Shown: piece after piece, positions 8,059-16,393 of the stretch | Numbering within the stretch: position 1 is the first letter of the stretch | Layout of the letters: every line of letters begins with the position of its first letter | Assembly (NCBI RefSeq): GCF_003481825.1 | Contig: NZ_QULW01000018.1 | Coordinates: 27,765 to 91,764, forward strand | Length of the DNA stretch: 64,000 bases | Direction of reading: 5' to 3' | Source of the DNA: Clostridium sp. OM02-18AC | GTDB lineage: Bacteria; Bacillota; Clostridia; Lachnospirales; Lachnospiraceae | Translations under genes and position numbers: made by a program | Notes under the pieces: model-generated | The model's database searches: none | What the model saw: the letters and a program-made list of their open reading frames with translations, nothing else | What the model was told of the DNA's origin: nothing

Positions 8059-8568
8059 ATGGATTTCAAGCAATACCAGTATGTGTTAAAAGTTGCGGAA
8101 CTACAGAACATGACAAAAGCAGCAAATGAGCTTTATGTCTCGCAGCCTGCACTCAGTCATTACATCGCAAAGGTAGAGGATGAGATTGGGGCAGTTTTGT
8201 TTAACCGGAACACGACACCAATTTCCCTGACGACGGCGGGGGAACGGTATGTGGAGACGGCCCGGATGATCCTGTCGCTCAATGACCGGCTGCGGCATGA
8301 CATTTCCGATATCAATGATCAGAAGAAGGGGCGCGTGATCGTGGGGATTTCCCATGCACGCGCATCTTTCTTTCTGCCATATGTGCTGCCGCAGTTTCAG
8401 TGTCAGTATCCAGGAATTGAGGTGCAGACCGTAGAGGTGCGTTCGGATAAGATCGAGGAATATGTGTCGAAGGGCAAGTGTGATATTGGTGTGCTGCCGC
8501 TGCCGTTGACCGGAAACTTTTGGTCAAATCCAGCGCATTATACTTACCGGCTATTATTGCCGGAGTAA
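8059..8568 (+). pseudogene. LysR-family regulator, 3' half deleted and replaced by transporter sequence
   Basis: The first about 150 residues are a normal LysR protein: helix-turn-helix with ELYVSQPALSHYIAKVE, LTTAGERYVETA, and the start of the sensor domain up to DIGVLPLPLTG. From about base 8508 the DNA no longer encodes LysR but the middle of a 2-hydroxycarboxylate transporter in another frame, so the LysR frame runs into 17 unrelated residues and stops. The other LysR protein in this island (9606-10604) is about 332 residues, so more than half of the sensor domain is gone. The DNA-binding domain could still be made, giving a sensorless binder. The ribosome site AAGGAGAAG is intact. Confidence 0.85.
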
Positions 8569-9455
8569 TTGGTTCCATTCTTTTTGGTGCGCTTGGTGGA
8601 ATTCTGTTTGGAAAAGATCCGGTGCAGGTTGTTATGGCTTATGTATTGCCGATCATGGGCGGCGGAGCTGGAGCCGGCGCAATTCCAATGGCCCAGGTTT
8701 ACGCAGACGTAACCGGTGAAGATCCGGCCGGATATCTTTCTTTTGCACTTGCGATTCTGGCAGTCGGCAACATTGTATCCGTAGCGTTTGCGGCCATTTT
8801 GCAGACCGTTGGAATTCTGGTTCCGAAATTATCCGGCAACGGCGAATTGGTTTGTGATTCAGCGAAAAAAGTGGAAACGGAAAAGAAAGAATCTGTTAAT
8901 GTGAGTATGGACGATCTTGGCGCAGGCATCTTTTTGACCGGTGGTTTCTTTATTCTGGCACAGCTTTTTGCCAAAAAGATTCTTCCGTCTGTTGCAGGCG
9001 TATCCATTCCAAACTTTGCCTATCTGATTATTTTTGCAGCACTGGCAAACGTCTTTAACCTGATTCCTGAGCATTTAAAAGCAGGAGCACAGAAATGCCA
9101 GCAGTTCTGCGCAAACAAACTTGTGTGGATCCAGATGGTCGGCGTTGGCATCGTAATGATTAACTTCAGCGAGATGCTGGAGGTGCTTTCCCTGGCAAAT
9201 TTCGTGATTGTCATTCTGATCGTTCTGGGTGCTGTACTCGGTTCTGCAATCTTTGGATGGGCTGTAGGATTCTTCCCGATTGAGAGTGCCATTACTGCAG
9301 GCCTTTGTATGGCAAATATGGGAGGAGCAGGAGACCTTGCCGTGCTCGGCGCAGCGAAGCGCATGAACCTTATCAGTTATGCACAGATATCTTCCAGAAT
9401 CGGAGGTGCCATGATCCTTCTATTGTCCAGTATTGTATTTTCTATTTTTGCATAA
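8511..9455 (+). pseudogene. 2-hydroxycarboxylate transporter lacking its N-terminal third
   Basis: Homology begins at RKLLVKSSALYLPAI, the point matching residue about 125 of the upstream copy (RKQLVKAFSGYIPAI). From there the chain is complete: first loop GGGAGAGAIP, central LSGNG linker, C-terminal loop ESAITAGLCMANMGGAGD and the AKRMNLISYAQISSRIGG signature. No start codon with a ribosome site precedes the joint; a TTG at 8520 is the first possible start, lying inside the LysR remnant frame. The missing part holds the first three or four membrane helices. It is the complement of the copy at 449-1486: that copy has an intact N-terminus but no first loop, this one has both loops but no N-terminus. 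Confidence 0.85.
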
Positions 9456-9605
9456 ATATTGAGATGACACCGGTAGTATATCCGTTGATTTCATTGGAAT
9501 TGTCAAAGCACATACGTTCTTATGATTGCGAATGGTTGGGGAAAAGGATATAATGAGATTGAAGATGGAAAAAAGAAAGAATTTCCCCATATCAGGAGGA
9601 GACGT

Positions 9606-10604
9606 ATGGATTTTCGCGAAATGCTTTATATCACAACGGTTGCTGACTGCCGCAGCATCACGGCTGCGGCACGCAAGCTTTATATATCCCAGCCATCACT
9701 CAGCCACATTGTATCCAAAGTAGAGCAGGATGTCGGCGTGAAACTGTTTGACCGTGGAACTTCTCCACTGACAGTTACCTATGCGGGCGAAAAATATGTG
9801 GAGACAGCCAGGAAAATTCTGCTGATGAGCGATAACCTGCGGAAAGAGCTGATTGATGCGGGACTTGGCGAGAAGGGACGCATTACCTTTGGCATGCCGA
9901 CGGAGCGCACCGGATATATGCTTCCGGCAGTGATCCCGGATTTTAAGCAGCAGTATCCGGGAATTGAACTGCAGGTGCGGGAAGCGAAGTCCGATGAACT
10001 GCTTCAGGCCATCATGCGAGATGATATCAGCTTTTACGTGATTCCCCGCGACCAGGGAGAACTTCCGGTGGGGCTGAAGGCGGAACTCATTTACCGGGAA
10101 CATTTGGTTCTGGTGGCAGATTCGTCCATGATTCGGGCAGACATGCTGATGGAGACGGAACGTGCAGATGCTGTGCAGATGCAGATCCCGGCTGACCCGG
10201 GCAAAGAGACCGCGAAAACAATGCAGAAGGCGGGGGCCGCAGCTGTCCTTCCCCGCGTCAATCTGTCTGCCATGAAGGACGTTCCCTTCATTATGTTAAA
10301 AAAGGGCCATGCCATTCGTCAAAAAACCGACACGGTACTCCGACAGTATGACATAGACCCTAAGATTATGATTGAACTATCCAGCTGTATTTCCGCCGTC
10401 CAGCTTGCGGCTTCCGGCCTTGGTGTTGCCATTGTGCCCCAGCGGGCCGTGGAGGTGCTTGGCGGAATGGAGCGGTTCCATTGTTATGACTTTTCGGCAA
10501 TGCCGGAATACTGGAATGTCAACGCGGTTTACAAAGAAACCATGTATCTTGGCCGGGCAGAGCGGTTCCTGATCGACCTGATGAAGAAGAAGTTCAGCTG
10601 CTAA
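9606..10604 (+). CDS. LysR-family transcriptional regulator
   Basis: This 332-residue regulator starts at the ATG at 9606 behind AGGAGGAGA. The winged helix-turn-helix (KLYISQPSLSHIVSKVE), the LTVTYAGEKYVETA linker helix and a complete ligand-binding domain (from about residue 90, ending SAVQLAASGLGVAIVPQRAV) are all present. It is the only regulator of the carboxylate island that is complete in this window. It lies between the broken transporter and the broken isocitrate dehydrogenase, with the latter convergent only 3 bp away. It probably senses a carboxylate or its CoA-free product; a target is the paired motif at 324-364 and 1623-1655, by inference. Confidence 0.88.
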   Translation: MDFREMLYITTVADCRSITAAARKLYISQPSLSHIVSKVEQDVGVKLFDRGTSPLTVTYAGEKYVETARKILLMSDNLRKELIDAGLGEKGRITFGMPTERTGYMLPAVIPDFKQQYPGIELQVREAKSDELLQAIMRDDISFYVIPRDQGELPVGLKAELIYREHLVLVADSSMIRADMLMETERADAVQMQIPADPGKETAKTMQKAGAAAVLPRVNLSAMKDVPFIMLKKGHAIRQKTDTVLRQYDIDPKIMIELSSCISAVQLAASGLGVAIVPQRAVEVLGGMERFHCYDFSAMPEYWNVNAVYKETMYLGRAERFLIDLMKKKFSC

Positions 10605-10607
10605 ACA

Positions 10608-11238
10608 CTATCCGCGAAGCTTCATCAGCCGTTCCTGAACCGTGGCAATGAACACCAGTCCGGTGACAACATGCGGATTCTTTATTGTAGTTACCTTTTT
10701 CAGATCAGCAGTCATGATGCCGCCCTCCACGGTTTTCACGGCTGCTTCTTTTAACTGGCGGCCAAAAGTTTCCAGCTCTTTGTTCTGATCCAGCTCACCG
10801 CGTTTCTCAAGGGCGCTGGCCAGCATATCACTCATGAAAATGTCTTTGAAAATCTCACGGAAATTCCGGTCATAGACCTTGGAAATCGTATCTTTTGCGG
10901 TGAAGACCAGCTCACATTTTCCAGGCTGGTCGATCTTCATCTCGGAAGCCCGGTAGAGATCGCCGTAAGCATGACGGGCCAGAGTGATGGGCTTAGTCCA
11001 GGTTTGGGGTGATGGTGGCGCACTTGACAGCAACGCCGTATTTGTTGGCGGCATTGGCGGAATCCACGGTAACCTGGTCATCAGTAAGGTCACGGTTGCG
11101 GATGCTTAAGTCGTAATAGTCTACCAGCAGATCCACAAAAGGGAGAATCAGTTTTTCCCGGGTTTCTTTCCACAGGATTGCAGCCATCTCATCGCCGTCC
11201 ATCTCGACGAGCGGCGTCGTCATTTTGATTTTTTCCAT
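10608..11238 (-). pseudogene. NADP-type isocitrate dehydrogenase with multiple internal deletions
   Basis: The start is intact, with AGGAGG upstream, and the first 78 residues match isocitrate dehydrogenase ([35 protein letters not shown]). The frame then breaks at about 11000 and the rest is read in another frame: [55 protein letters not shown] and a normal C-terminus. In intact enzymes (about 400 residues) these blocks are separated by roughly 40-55 residues each. Four segments are therefore missing, near TITPN/TW, FTAKD/TISK, KDIF/MSDM and ASAL/EKRGEL. The first deletion shifts the frame, the other three are in frame. Substrate-binding and catalytic regions are lost, so no activity is expected. 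About half the gene remains. Confidence 0.85.
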
Positions 11239-11394
11239 AATCTTTCCTCCTCTGAGTGCCAGACACTATGTTTTCCTTTAGCACAACTATTTACTTTTGA
11301 AAATCCGCATTGTATACTTAACGTTAGTTCCATTTAATACACGGGACAACACGGCAAAGCGTTGTGCTTCGAAACGACTAAGGAGAAAAATAAC
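11239..11394. promoter_or_regulatory. Divergent intergenic region between isocitrate dehydrogenase relic and aminotransferase
   Basis: The 156-bp region must hold the promoters for both directions. The minus-strand side has a good AGGAGG site for the relic gene; the plus-strand side has AAGGAG at 11380-11385. I see no convincing -35/-10 pair or palindrome. Confidence 0.3.
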
Positions 11395-12237
11395 ATGGAG
11401 AAAATGAAAGATCTGGCATATTACAATGGCAAAATCACCCGGATTGACGACATGATGATCCCGGCCAACGACCGTGGATTTTATTTTGGAGATGGAATTT
11501 ATGAGGCAGCGATGGTGTTTGATTATAAGATTTACGCGCTGCAGGATCATCTGGACCGCATGTTCAACAGCGCGGCTATGCTCCGCATTGAGCTTCCATA
11601 CACAAAGGAAGAAGTCGGCGCGTTGCTTAATAGTATGGTGCAGAAGCTGGAGAGCGGCTGCCAGTTTCTGTACTGGCAGGTGACCCGAGGAACCTCTCCG
11701 AGAAATCACCTGTTCCCGGGGGAGGGTGTTTCCAGTAACCTGTATGTATACAGCAAGCCGTGGAAGGGTGTGCAGATGTCCGATGAGTACCGCCTCATCA
11801 GCATTCCGGATACCCGTTTCTACCACTGCAATATCAAGACCCTGAATCTGATTCCAAATGTGATGGCCGCCCAGCAGGCATCCGAGTCAGGCTGTAACGA
11901 GACGGTCTTTGTCCGGGACGGATATGTGACCGAGTGCTCCCATTCCAATATTTCCATGGTGAAGGACGGCGTATTTATCACCCATCCGTTAGATAACCTG
12001 ATCCTTCCGGGAACCGAGCGGAAACACGTCATCCGCTGGTGCGGCGAGCTTGGCATTCCGGTGGAGGAGCGTGCGTTTACCCTGGAGGAGCTTTATACGG
12101 CAGATGAGATCCTGGTGACCAGCACCAGCCACCCGAGCATGCGTGCCATGGAACTGAACCAGAAGGCCGTTGGCATGAAGAATCCGGAACTGATCCAGAA
12201 GCTGCGTGACAAATATTTCAGCGAGATCGGAAAATAA
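11395..12237 (+). CDS. Class IV (D-amino acid type) PLP-dependent aminotransferase
   Basis: The 280-residue protein starts at the ATG at 11395, 9 bp after AAGGAG. It is a fold-type IV aminotransferase: YYNGKITRIDD, NDRGFYFGDGIYEA at the N-terminus, the PLP lysine in CNIKTLNLIPN (about residue 149) and the phosphate-binding ETVFVRDGYVTECSHSN. The CxIKxLNLIPN context and the VTECSHSN motif resemble D-alanine/D-amino acid aminotransferases more than branched-chain ones. It is followed after 25 bp by a P1-family aminopeptidase gene, likely one operon. Assignment to D-substrates is by motif similarity; branched-chain or aminodeoxychorismate lyase activity is less likely. Confidence 0.8.
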   Translation: MEKMKDLAYYNGKITRIDDMMIPANDRGFYFGDGIYEAAMVFDYKIYALQDHLDRMFNSAAMLRIELPYTKEEVGALLNSMVQKLESGCQFLYWQVTRGTSPRNHLFPGEGVSSNLYVYSKPWKGVQMSDEYRLISIPDTRFYHCNIKTLNLIPNVMAAQQASESGCNETVFVRDGYVTECSHSNISMVKDGVFITHPLDNLILPGTERKHVIRWCGELGIPVEERAFTLEELYTADEILVTSTSHPSMRAMELNQKAVGMKNPELIQKLRDKYFSEIGK

Positions 12238-12262
12238 AACGAAAAACAAGAGGAATTCAGAC

Positions 12263-13330
12263 ATGGAGAGAAAACGAATCCGGGACTTCGGTATCGTGCC
12301 GGGGCGCCTGGAGACTGGAAAACGAAATAAGATTACGGATGTGCCTGGCGTAAAAGTCGGGCATTGCACCGTGAAAACCGAAGAAAACCATACCGGTGTG
12401 ACGGTGATTCTGCCGGGAGAGGATAATGCCTTTGCAAAGAAATATACGGCAGCAGCCTATGTCCACAACGGCTTTGGGAAAAGTGCCGGCCTGGTGCAGG
12501 TGGAAGAGCTTGGAACCCTGGAAACGCCGATTGCCCTGACCAATACCTTAAATGTAGGAAAGGTATGGGACGCCATGGTAGATATTGTGGTGGAACAGTG
12601 TGAACAGGATGGACTGGAACCTATGAGCATCAATCCAGTGGTGGGAGAGTGCAATGACAGCCGCATCAACCAGATTCAGAAGCGGGCGGTGGGAGCGGAC
12701 GAGGTGCGTCAGGCTTTTGTGTCAGCTTCTGAGGAGTTTGAGGAAGGAGATGTGGGGGCCGGAACCGGAACCATTTGCTATGGCATGAAGGGTGGCATTG
12801 GTTCTGCCTCCCGCGTGATCCAGATCGGAGAGAAGACATATACCATCGGCGTGCTGGTGCAGTCCAATTTTGGCGCAACAGAGGATTTTGTATTAAATGG
12901 TGAACCGGTTGGGGAAACGATTCTGGACTGGAAACAGGAGAAAGATGATATGGCGGCTTCAGAAGAAGACAAAGGATCGATCATGAGTATCCTTGCCACG
13001 GATCTTCCGCTGACCAGCCGCCAGTTAAGACGTGTTCTTCGGAGAACCGGTGTTGGCATTGCCCGCACCGGCGGCTACACCGGACATGGAAGCGGTGAGG
13101 TCATGATCGGATTTACCACAGCCAACCGGATCCCGTCCGGTGCGGATGAAGAATTGCTGCTGCTTCAGGCCATCCCGGAGCATGTCATCAACCGGGCTTT
13201 TCTTGCGGCTGCGGAGGCAGAGCAGGAAGCCATCTTAAATTCCATGACGGCAGCAGAGCAGACCCGCGGACGGGCGGGAGAACGATATTACAGTTTGTCG
13301 GAATATCTGGAAGATGGACAGAGCTCATGA
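12263..13330 (+). CDS. P1-family (DmpA/BapA-like) aminopeptidase
   Basis: This 355-residue N-terminal-nucleophile hydrolase starts at 12263. Family members cleave themselves before a serine and release N-terminal residues from peptides, including D-residues (DmpA) or beta-amino acids (BapA). The predicted cut is Gly238-Ser239 in KGSIMSILATDLPL, and the downstream ARTGGYTGHGSGE is the family oxyanion and nucleophile-support region; ITDVPGVKVGH is the usual N-terminal signature. There is no signal peptide, so it acts in the cytoplasm. With the upstream aminotransferase it could turn D-peptides into keto acids. The gene ends in a strong terminator. Confidence 0.87.
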   Translation: MERKRIRDFGIVPGRLETGKRNKITDVPGVKVGHCTVKTEENHTGVTVILPGEDNAFAKKYTAAAYVHNGFGKSAGLVQVEELGTLETPIALTNTLNVGKVWDAMVDIVVEQCEQDGLEPMSINPVVGECNDSRINQIQKRAVGADEVRQAFVSASEEFEEGDVGAGTGTICYGMKGGIGSASRVIQIGEKTYTIGVLVQSNFGATEDFVLNGEPVGETILDWKQEKDDMAASEEDKGSIMSILATDLPLTSRQLRRVLRRTGVGIARTGGYTGHGSGEVMIGFTTANRIPSGADEELLLLQAIPEHVINRAFLAAAEAEQEAILNSMTAAEQTRGRAGERYYSLSEYLEDGQSS

Positions 13331-13335
13331 CGCAG

Positions 13336-13391
13336 AAAAAAAGTGGATTGCAGGATGAGAGCAAATGCTCTGTCTGCAATCCACTTTTTTA
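13336..13391. terminator. Bidirectional rho-independent terminator
   Basis: A long stem, AAGTGGATTGCAG (13341-13353) with CTGCAATCCACTT (13374-13386), is flanked by A-run and T-run. It separates the P1 peptidase gene from the convergent amidotransferase-like gene, whose stop codon lies within it. Confidence 0.92.
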
Positions 13392-14117
13392 TTTGTTAGC
13401 GGCTTTTCTGGCTGCCTCGATCAGCCCGGTAAAGACCGGAAGCATGTCATCGGATGCCACCAGCATGGCTTCTGGGTGCCACTGGATGCCAAGACCGTAG
13501 GGATAATCGATCAGCTCAATGGCCTCCACGATGCCGTCATCGGCGGTACCGGCGATCATTAAGCCATCACCCAGCTTTTTCACGCTCTGGTGATGGTAGC
13601 TGTTGGTCCAGACCCGCTCGCCGAACATGTTATAGAGGGTAGTGCCCGGTTTCAGTGTGACCTGATGGCTTACATCGCCCCGGTCATCCTTGATCATGTG
13701 TCTTGCGGTGCCTTGTCCGTGCAGGCTGTTGTCCTGGTACAGGGTTCCGCCGCAGGCTACGTTTAAGACCTGGTGTCCGCGGCAGATGGCCAGGAACGGT
13801 TTTCTTGCCTTGATGACGCGGCGGATCAGCCCGATCTGGCTGCGGTCCAGCTTCAGGCTGGTGTCGCCTACCAGCGGATGGGCCATCTCTCCGTAGCAGC
13901 ATGGGGTAATATCGGCTCCACCGCTGAAGATAAAGCCATCGCAGGCATCCACCATGGCATCTAGCTGATCTTCATTGGTAATGGAGGGCAGCAGGAACGG
14001 AACCCCGCCGCCCTTTGTGACTGCATCGTTGTAGGTCCAGCCATTGGTGGAAAGCGGTGCGCCGGATACCGGATTTTTTGTATTTATTGTGGTAATTCCA
14101 ATCTTTGGTAACAGCAT
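13389..14117 (-). CDS. PuuD-like gamma-glutamyl hydrolase (class I glutamine amidotransferase fold)
   Basis: This 242-residue cytoplasmic protein is of the peptidase C26 family. The nucleophile Cys lies in LAICRGHQVLNVA and the His-Glu pair in GIQWHPEA; FSGGADITPCCYG is the typical early loop. Known members cleave gamma-glutamyl bonds, for example gamma-glutamyl-GABA in putrescine breakdown. No other putrescine genes are present, so another gamma-glutamyl compound is more likely. The D-Glu-gamma bond of cell-wall peptides would fit the neighbouring D-peptide enzymes, but this is speculation. It lies downstream of a regulator gene on the same strand, 44 bp apart. Confidence 0.88.
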   Translation of the reverse strand: MLLPKIGITTINTKNPVSGAPLSTNGWTYNDAVTKGGGVPFLLPSITNEDQLDAMVDACDGFIFSGGADITPCCYGEMAHPLVGDTSLKLDRSQIGLIRRVIKARKPFLAICRGHQVLNVACGGTLYQDNSLHGQGTARHMIKDDRGDVSHQVTLKPGTTLYNMFGERVWTNSYHHQSVKKLGDGLMIAGTADDGIVEAIELIDYPYGLGIQWHPEAMLVASDDMLPVFTGLIEAARKAANK

Positions 14118-14161
14118 AAAGTACCTCTCTTTATCAGATTCAAACGGCTGTTAGTATACCA

Positions 14162-16120
14162 TCAATGCCGGATGGATGCAAGACCCAGCTCGGTGATCTC
14201 GCAGCCGCTGCGGGTGCGTCCGACCCGGATCAGCCCTTCCTCAGCAAGCTCTTTTAAGAGACCGCGCAGCTTTCCATCGCTGACTGTGATCTCTTTTTTT
14301 GTCAGGGCGGCCATGATGGTGCCGCGCCCAATCCGAGGGGTTTGTGCGATCAGGGAAAGCACCTCGTTTTTCAATACGCTGCTTTCGCTGACCGGCTGGT
14401 TCACCCGGCTCCGGATATAGGAGGGAAGCTGGGAAAGCACCAGGGGATGGGCGGAGTACAGAGAGAAGAAATACCGGCTTAAGTTGAATAGTTCCTGAAT
14501 ATTTCCGGGGTAATCGTAGTTTGTCAGGAAATTCATCAGGCTGGAGGAGATCAGATCTTTCAGCCGGATATTTGGGTCATGGAACAGTTCCCGGAAAAAA
14601 TGTTCCATCAGAACCGGGATGTCTTCCCGCCGCTCTCGCAGGGGGATGGTATCGATGGAGGCCGCGTTTAAAAAGAAGAAAAGCTCTTCCCGGAAACGCC
14701 CGTCCAGGACATCCTGATACAGATCTTGGCTGGTGGTGGCGATAATACGGATATCCAGATCGTCTATGGTGTTCTGCAGAATGCTGATGAGGGTATCCTG
14801 GGTGGAGAGTGGAAGACGCTCTACGCCATCAATCAGCAGCGTACCGGTATCGGCCAGCTTTAACTGGTCTGCAGCTTCCAGGCCGGTATACAGGGAGTTG
14901 AAAATGATCAGCGGGTTCTGCCTGCGGCTGGAGGTCTTGTGTATGGCCGTGGCAATTTTCTTTTTCTGGGTGCCGTTTTCACCCTGGATCAGTACCGGAA
15001 AATCGTAGAGTGCCAGGCGGCGGGCATACTCCAGCATGTTCAGCACGCGGCCGGAAACCGACAGGATACTGTCAAAACCGCTGTTGAGCCGGTAGAAATC
15101 TGAGGAAGGATCCCGTATATCGACTGGGGTAATGTCAGGGGCCGGGGAGGAGGATACAGGCTGGCTGCTCAGCAGGTAAAGCGGTTTGTGGCCGGGCAGG
15201 GAAAGCTGCAGGACACTGAGCTGCCTGCGCAGGCCGCTGCGGCTGACCAGCTGGTAGTCCGCGCTCTGGCAGAAATTGTGGGAAGCATACTGGGAAGGCA
15301 GCCAGGAGGAAAACAGACTGTTCATGCATTCATTTTCCAGAATGTCCCAGTCCTGGCAGAAGGAGCGATTCACCATGCTGATGCGGCCTTCGTCTGTCAT
15401 GAGGCAGAGACTGACGTTTAAATTGCTCATAACGGCCTGCAGGAGTTGTTTGGAAAATACATAGTTGGTGTAATGGGTTCCGGTTAACTGGATGATCTGC
15501 AGAATCCGGTTCACATAGGTCCGCGTGATCTGGTTGGTTAAGCTGGACGGAAGCTGAAAGCAGGTGCATAGATCGTGAATCGTGGAAATATCAATGATCC
15601 GGTTCCCGATATTGATAATATTGGGGACATGGTGCGGAACCAGCTGAGGCTCGCCCAGGGTGATGGCATACTGGATGGACTCATCGGTCTGGGTACAGCC
15701 CTGATAAAAAGGAACAAAGTGGTATTGGGTGATACCGGCATCTTTGAGTTGTCCGAGAATATCCAGAACGGAATCCTGCGTGTCATTGACCAGATAGACA
15801 GAGGAACCTTGTGGAATCCGGATGATCTGGTCCAGGAAAGCAGGGTTAAAGGTGCGGGTACAGATCAACTGGGTGATGTGTTCCGGAATGGAAACCGGAA
15901 ATGCATCCCTGGTGCGGCTGCTGGCGAACAAAACACAGGAATAGGGATCAAGCTGTGCCGGATCATGGATCTGGTAGGGATCCATGATATCGAAGCGGAT
16001 ATATTCTCCGAGAAGAGTCGAGAGATATTCCTGAAATTCACGGCGGATCGGCGGGTGAAGGCAGATGATCAGTACTCCCGGTTTTTGAAATTCCATAACG
16101 GGCAGTTCGGAATAGGACAT
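14162..16120 (-). CDS. Degenerate sigma-54-activator-like regulator with PAS-like region and winged-helix C-terminus
   Basis: This 652-residue protein begins with about 200 residues without recognised domain, then a PAS-like segment (about 225-330, SLCLMTDEGRISMVNRSF), then an AAA+ domain like that of bacterial enhancer-binding proteins. The AAA+ core is crippled: the Walker A is GENGTQKKK (from about 379) where GxxGxGK is needed, the Walker B ends Asp431-Gly432 instead of Asp-Glu, and the GAFTGA loop that contacts sigma-54 is absent, with a deletion of about 20-25 residues. The sensor region GRFREELFFFLN and LRERREDIPVL is kept. The C-terminus is not a Fis-type helix-turn-helix but a winged helix (LRGLLKELAEEGLIRVG). 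It probably binds DNA without sigma-54 or ATP hydrolysis. It is divergent from the peptide transporter operon, its likely target. Confidence 0.75.
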   Translation of the reverse strand: MSYSELPVMEFQKPGVLIICLHPPIRREFQEYLSTLLGEYIRFDIMDPYQIHDPAQLDPYSCVLFASSRTRDAFPVSIPEHITQLICTRTFNPAFLDQIIRIPQGSSVYLVNDTQDSVLDILGQLKDAGITQYHFVPFYQGCTQTDESIQYAITLGEPQLVPHHVPNIINIGNRIIDISTIHDLCTCFQLPSSLTNQITRTYVNRILQIIQLTGTHYTNYVFSKQLLQAVMSNLNVSLCLMTDEGRISMVNRSFCQDWDILENECMNSLFSSWLPSQYASHNFCQSADYQLVSRSGLRRQLSVLQLSLPGHKPLYLLSSQPVSSSPAPDITPVDIRDPSSDFYRLNSGFDSILSVSGRVLNMLEYARRLALYDFPVLIQGENGTQKKKIATAIHKTSSRRQNPLIIFNSLYTGLEAADQLKLADTGTLLIDGVERLPLSTQDTLISILQNTIDDLDIRIIATTSQDLYQDVLDGRFREELFFFLNAASIDTIPLRERREDIPVLMEHFFRELFHDPNIRLKDLISSSLMNFLTNYDYPGNIQELFNLSRYFFSLYSAHPLVLSQLPSYIRSRVNQPVSESSVLKNEVLSLIAQTPRIGRGTIMAALTKKEITVSDGKLRGLLKELAEEGLIRVGRTRSGCEITELGLASIRH

Positions 16121-16248
16121 GTTTTTACTCCTCCTGATTTATGAAAAAAATATTGGGTTAATTATAAAATAAATATGCATATAAAACAATCTAAACTATT
16201 AAAAAAATAAAGAACTGTAAATATTTATCAAAAAATAGCATTTTCTAT

Positions 16249-16278
16249 TTGACATTGTAATGTGGTAAAGTGTAGAAT
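16249..16278 (+). promoter_or_regulatory. Sigma-A-type promoter of the peptide transporter operon
   Basis: TTGACA (16249-16254), an 18-bp spacer and TAGAAT (16273-16278) stand about 115 bp before the binding-protein gene. A normal -35/-10 promoter here agrees with the view that the divergent regulator does not use sigma-54. Confidence 0.75.
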
Positions 16279-16295
16279 GGAAAACATGCAAGGGT

Positions 16296-16347
16296 GCATA
16301 CACGGGAAGGGAAACGTATGCTCCATGCTTTTTTTATATACATGGAG
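16296..16347 (+). promoter_or_regulatory. Structured 5' leader of the transporter operon
   Basis: Two inverted repeats follow each other: GCATAC/GTATGC (16296-16301 with 16316-16321) and CTCCATG/CATGGAG (16321-16327 with 16341-16347). The second hairpin holds a T-run in its loop, not after it, so it is not a normal terminator. It could be an operator or an mRNA-stabilising structure. Confidence 0.4.
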
Positions 16348-16393
16348 CGTAAAGAACGTGTAAAGATTCCTGAAAGAAGAGGAGGATCAATTT

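Noticed and set aside
16121..16393. Sigma-54 (-24/-12) promoter for the peptide transporter
   Set aside because: The divergent regulator resembles a sigma-54 activator, but no GG-N10-GC pair was found and a good -35/-10 promoter is present; the regulator also lacks GAFTGA.
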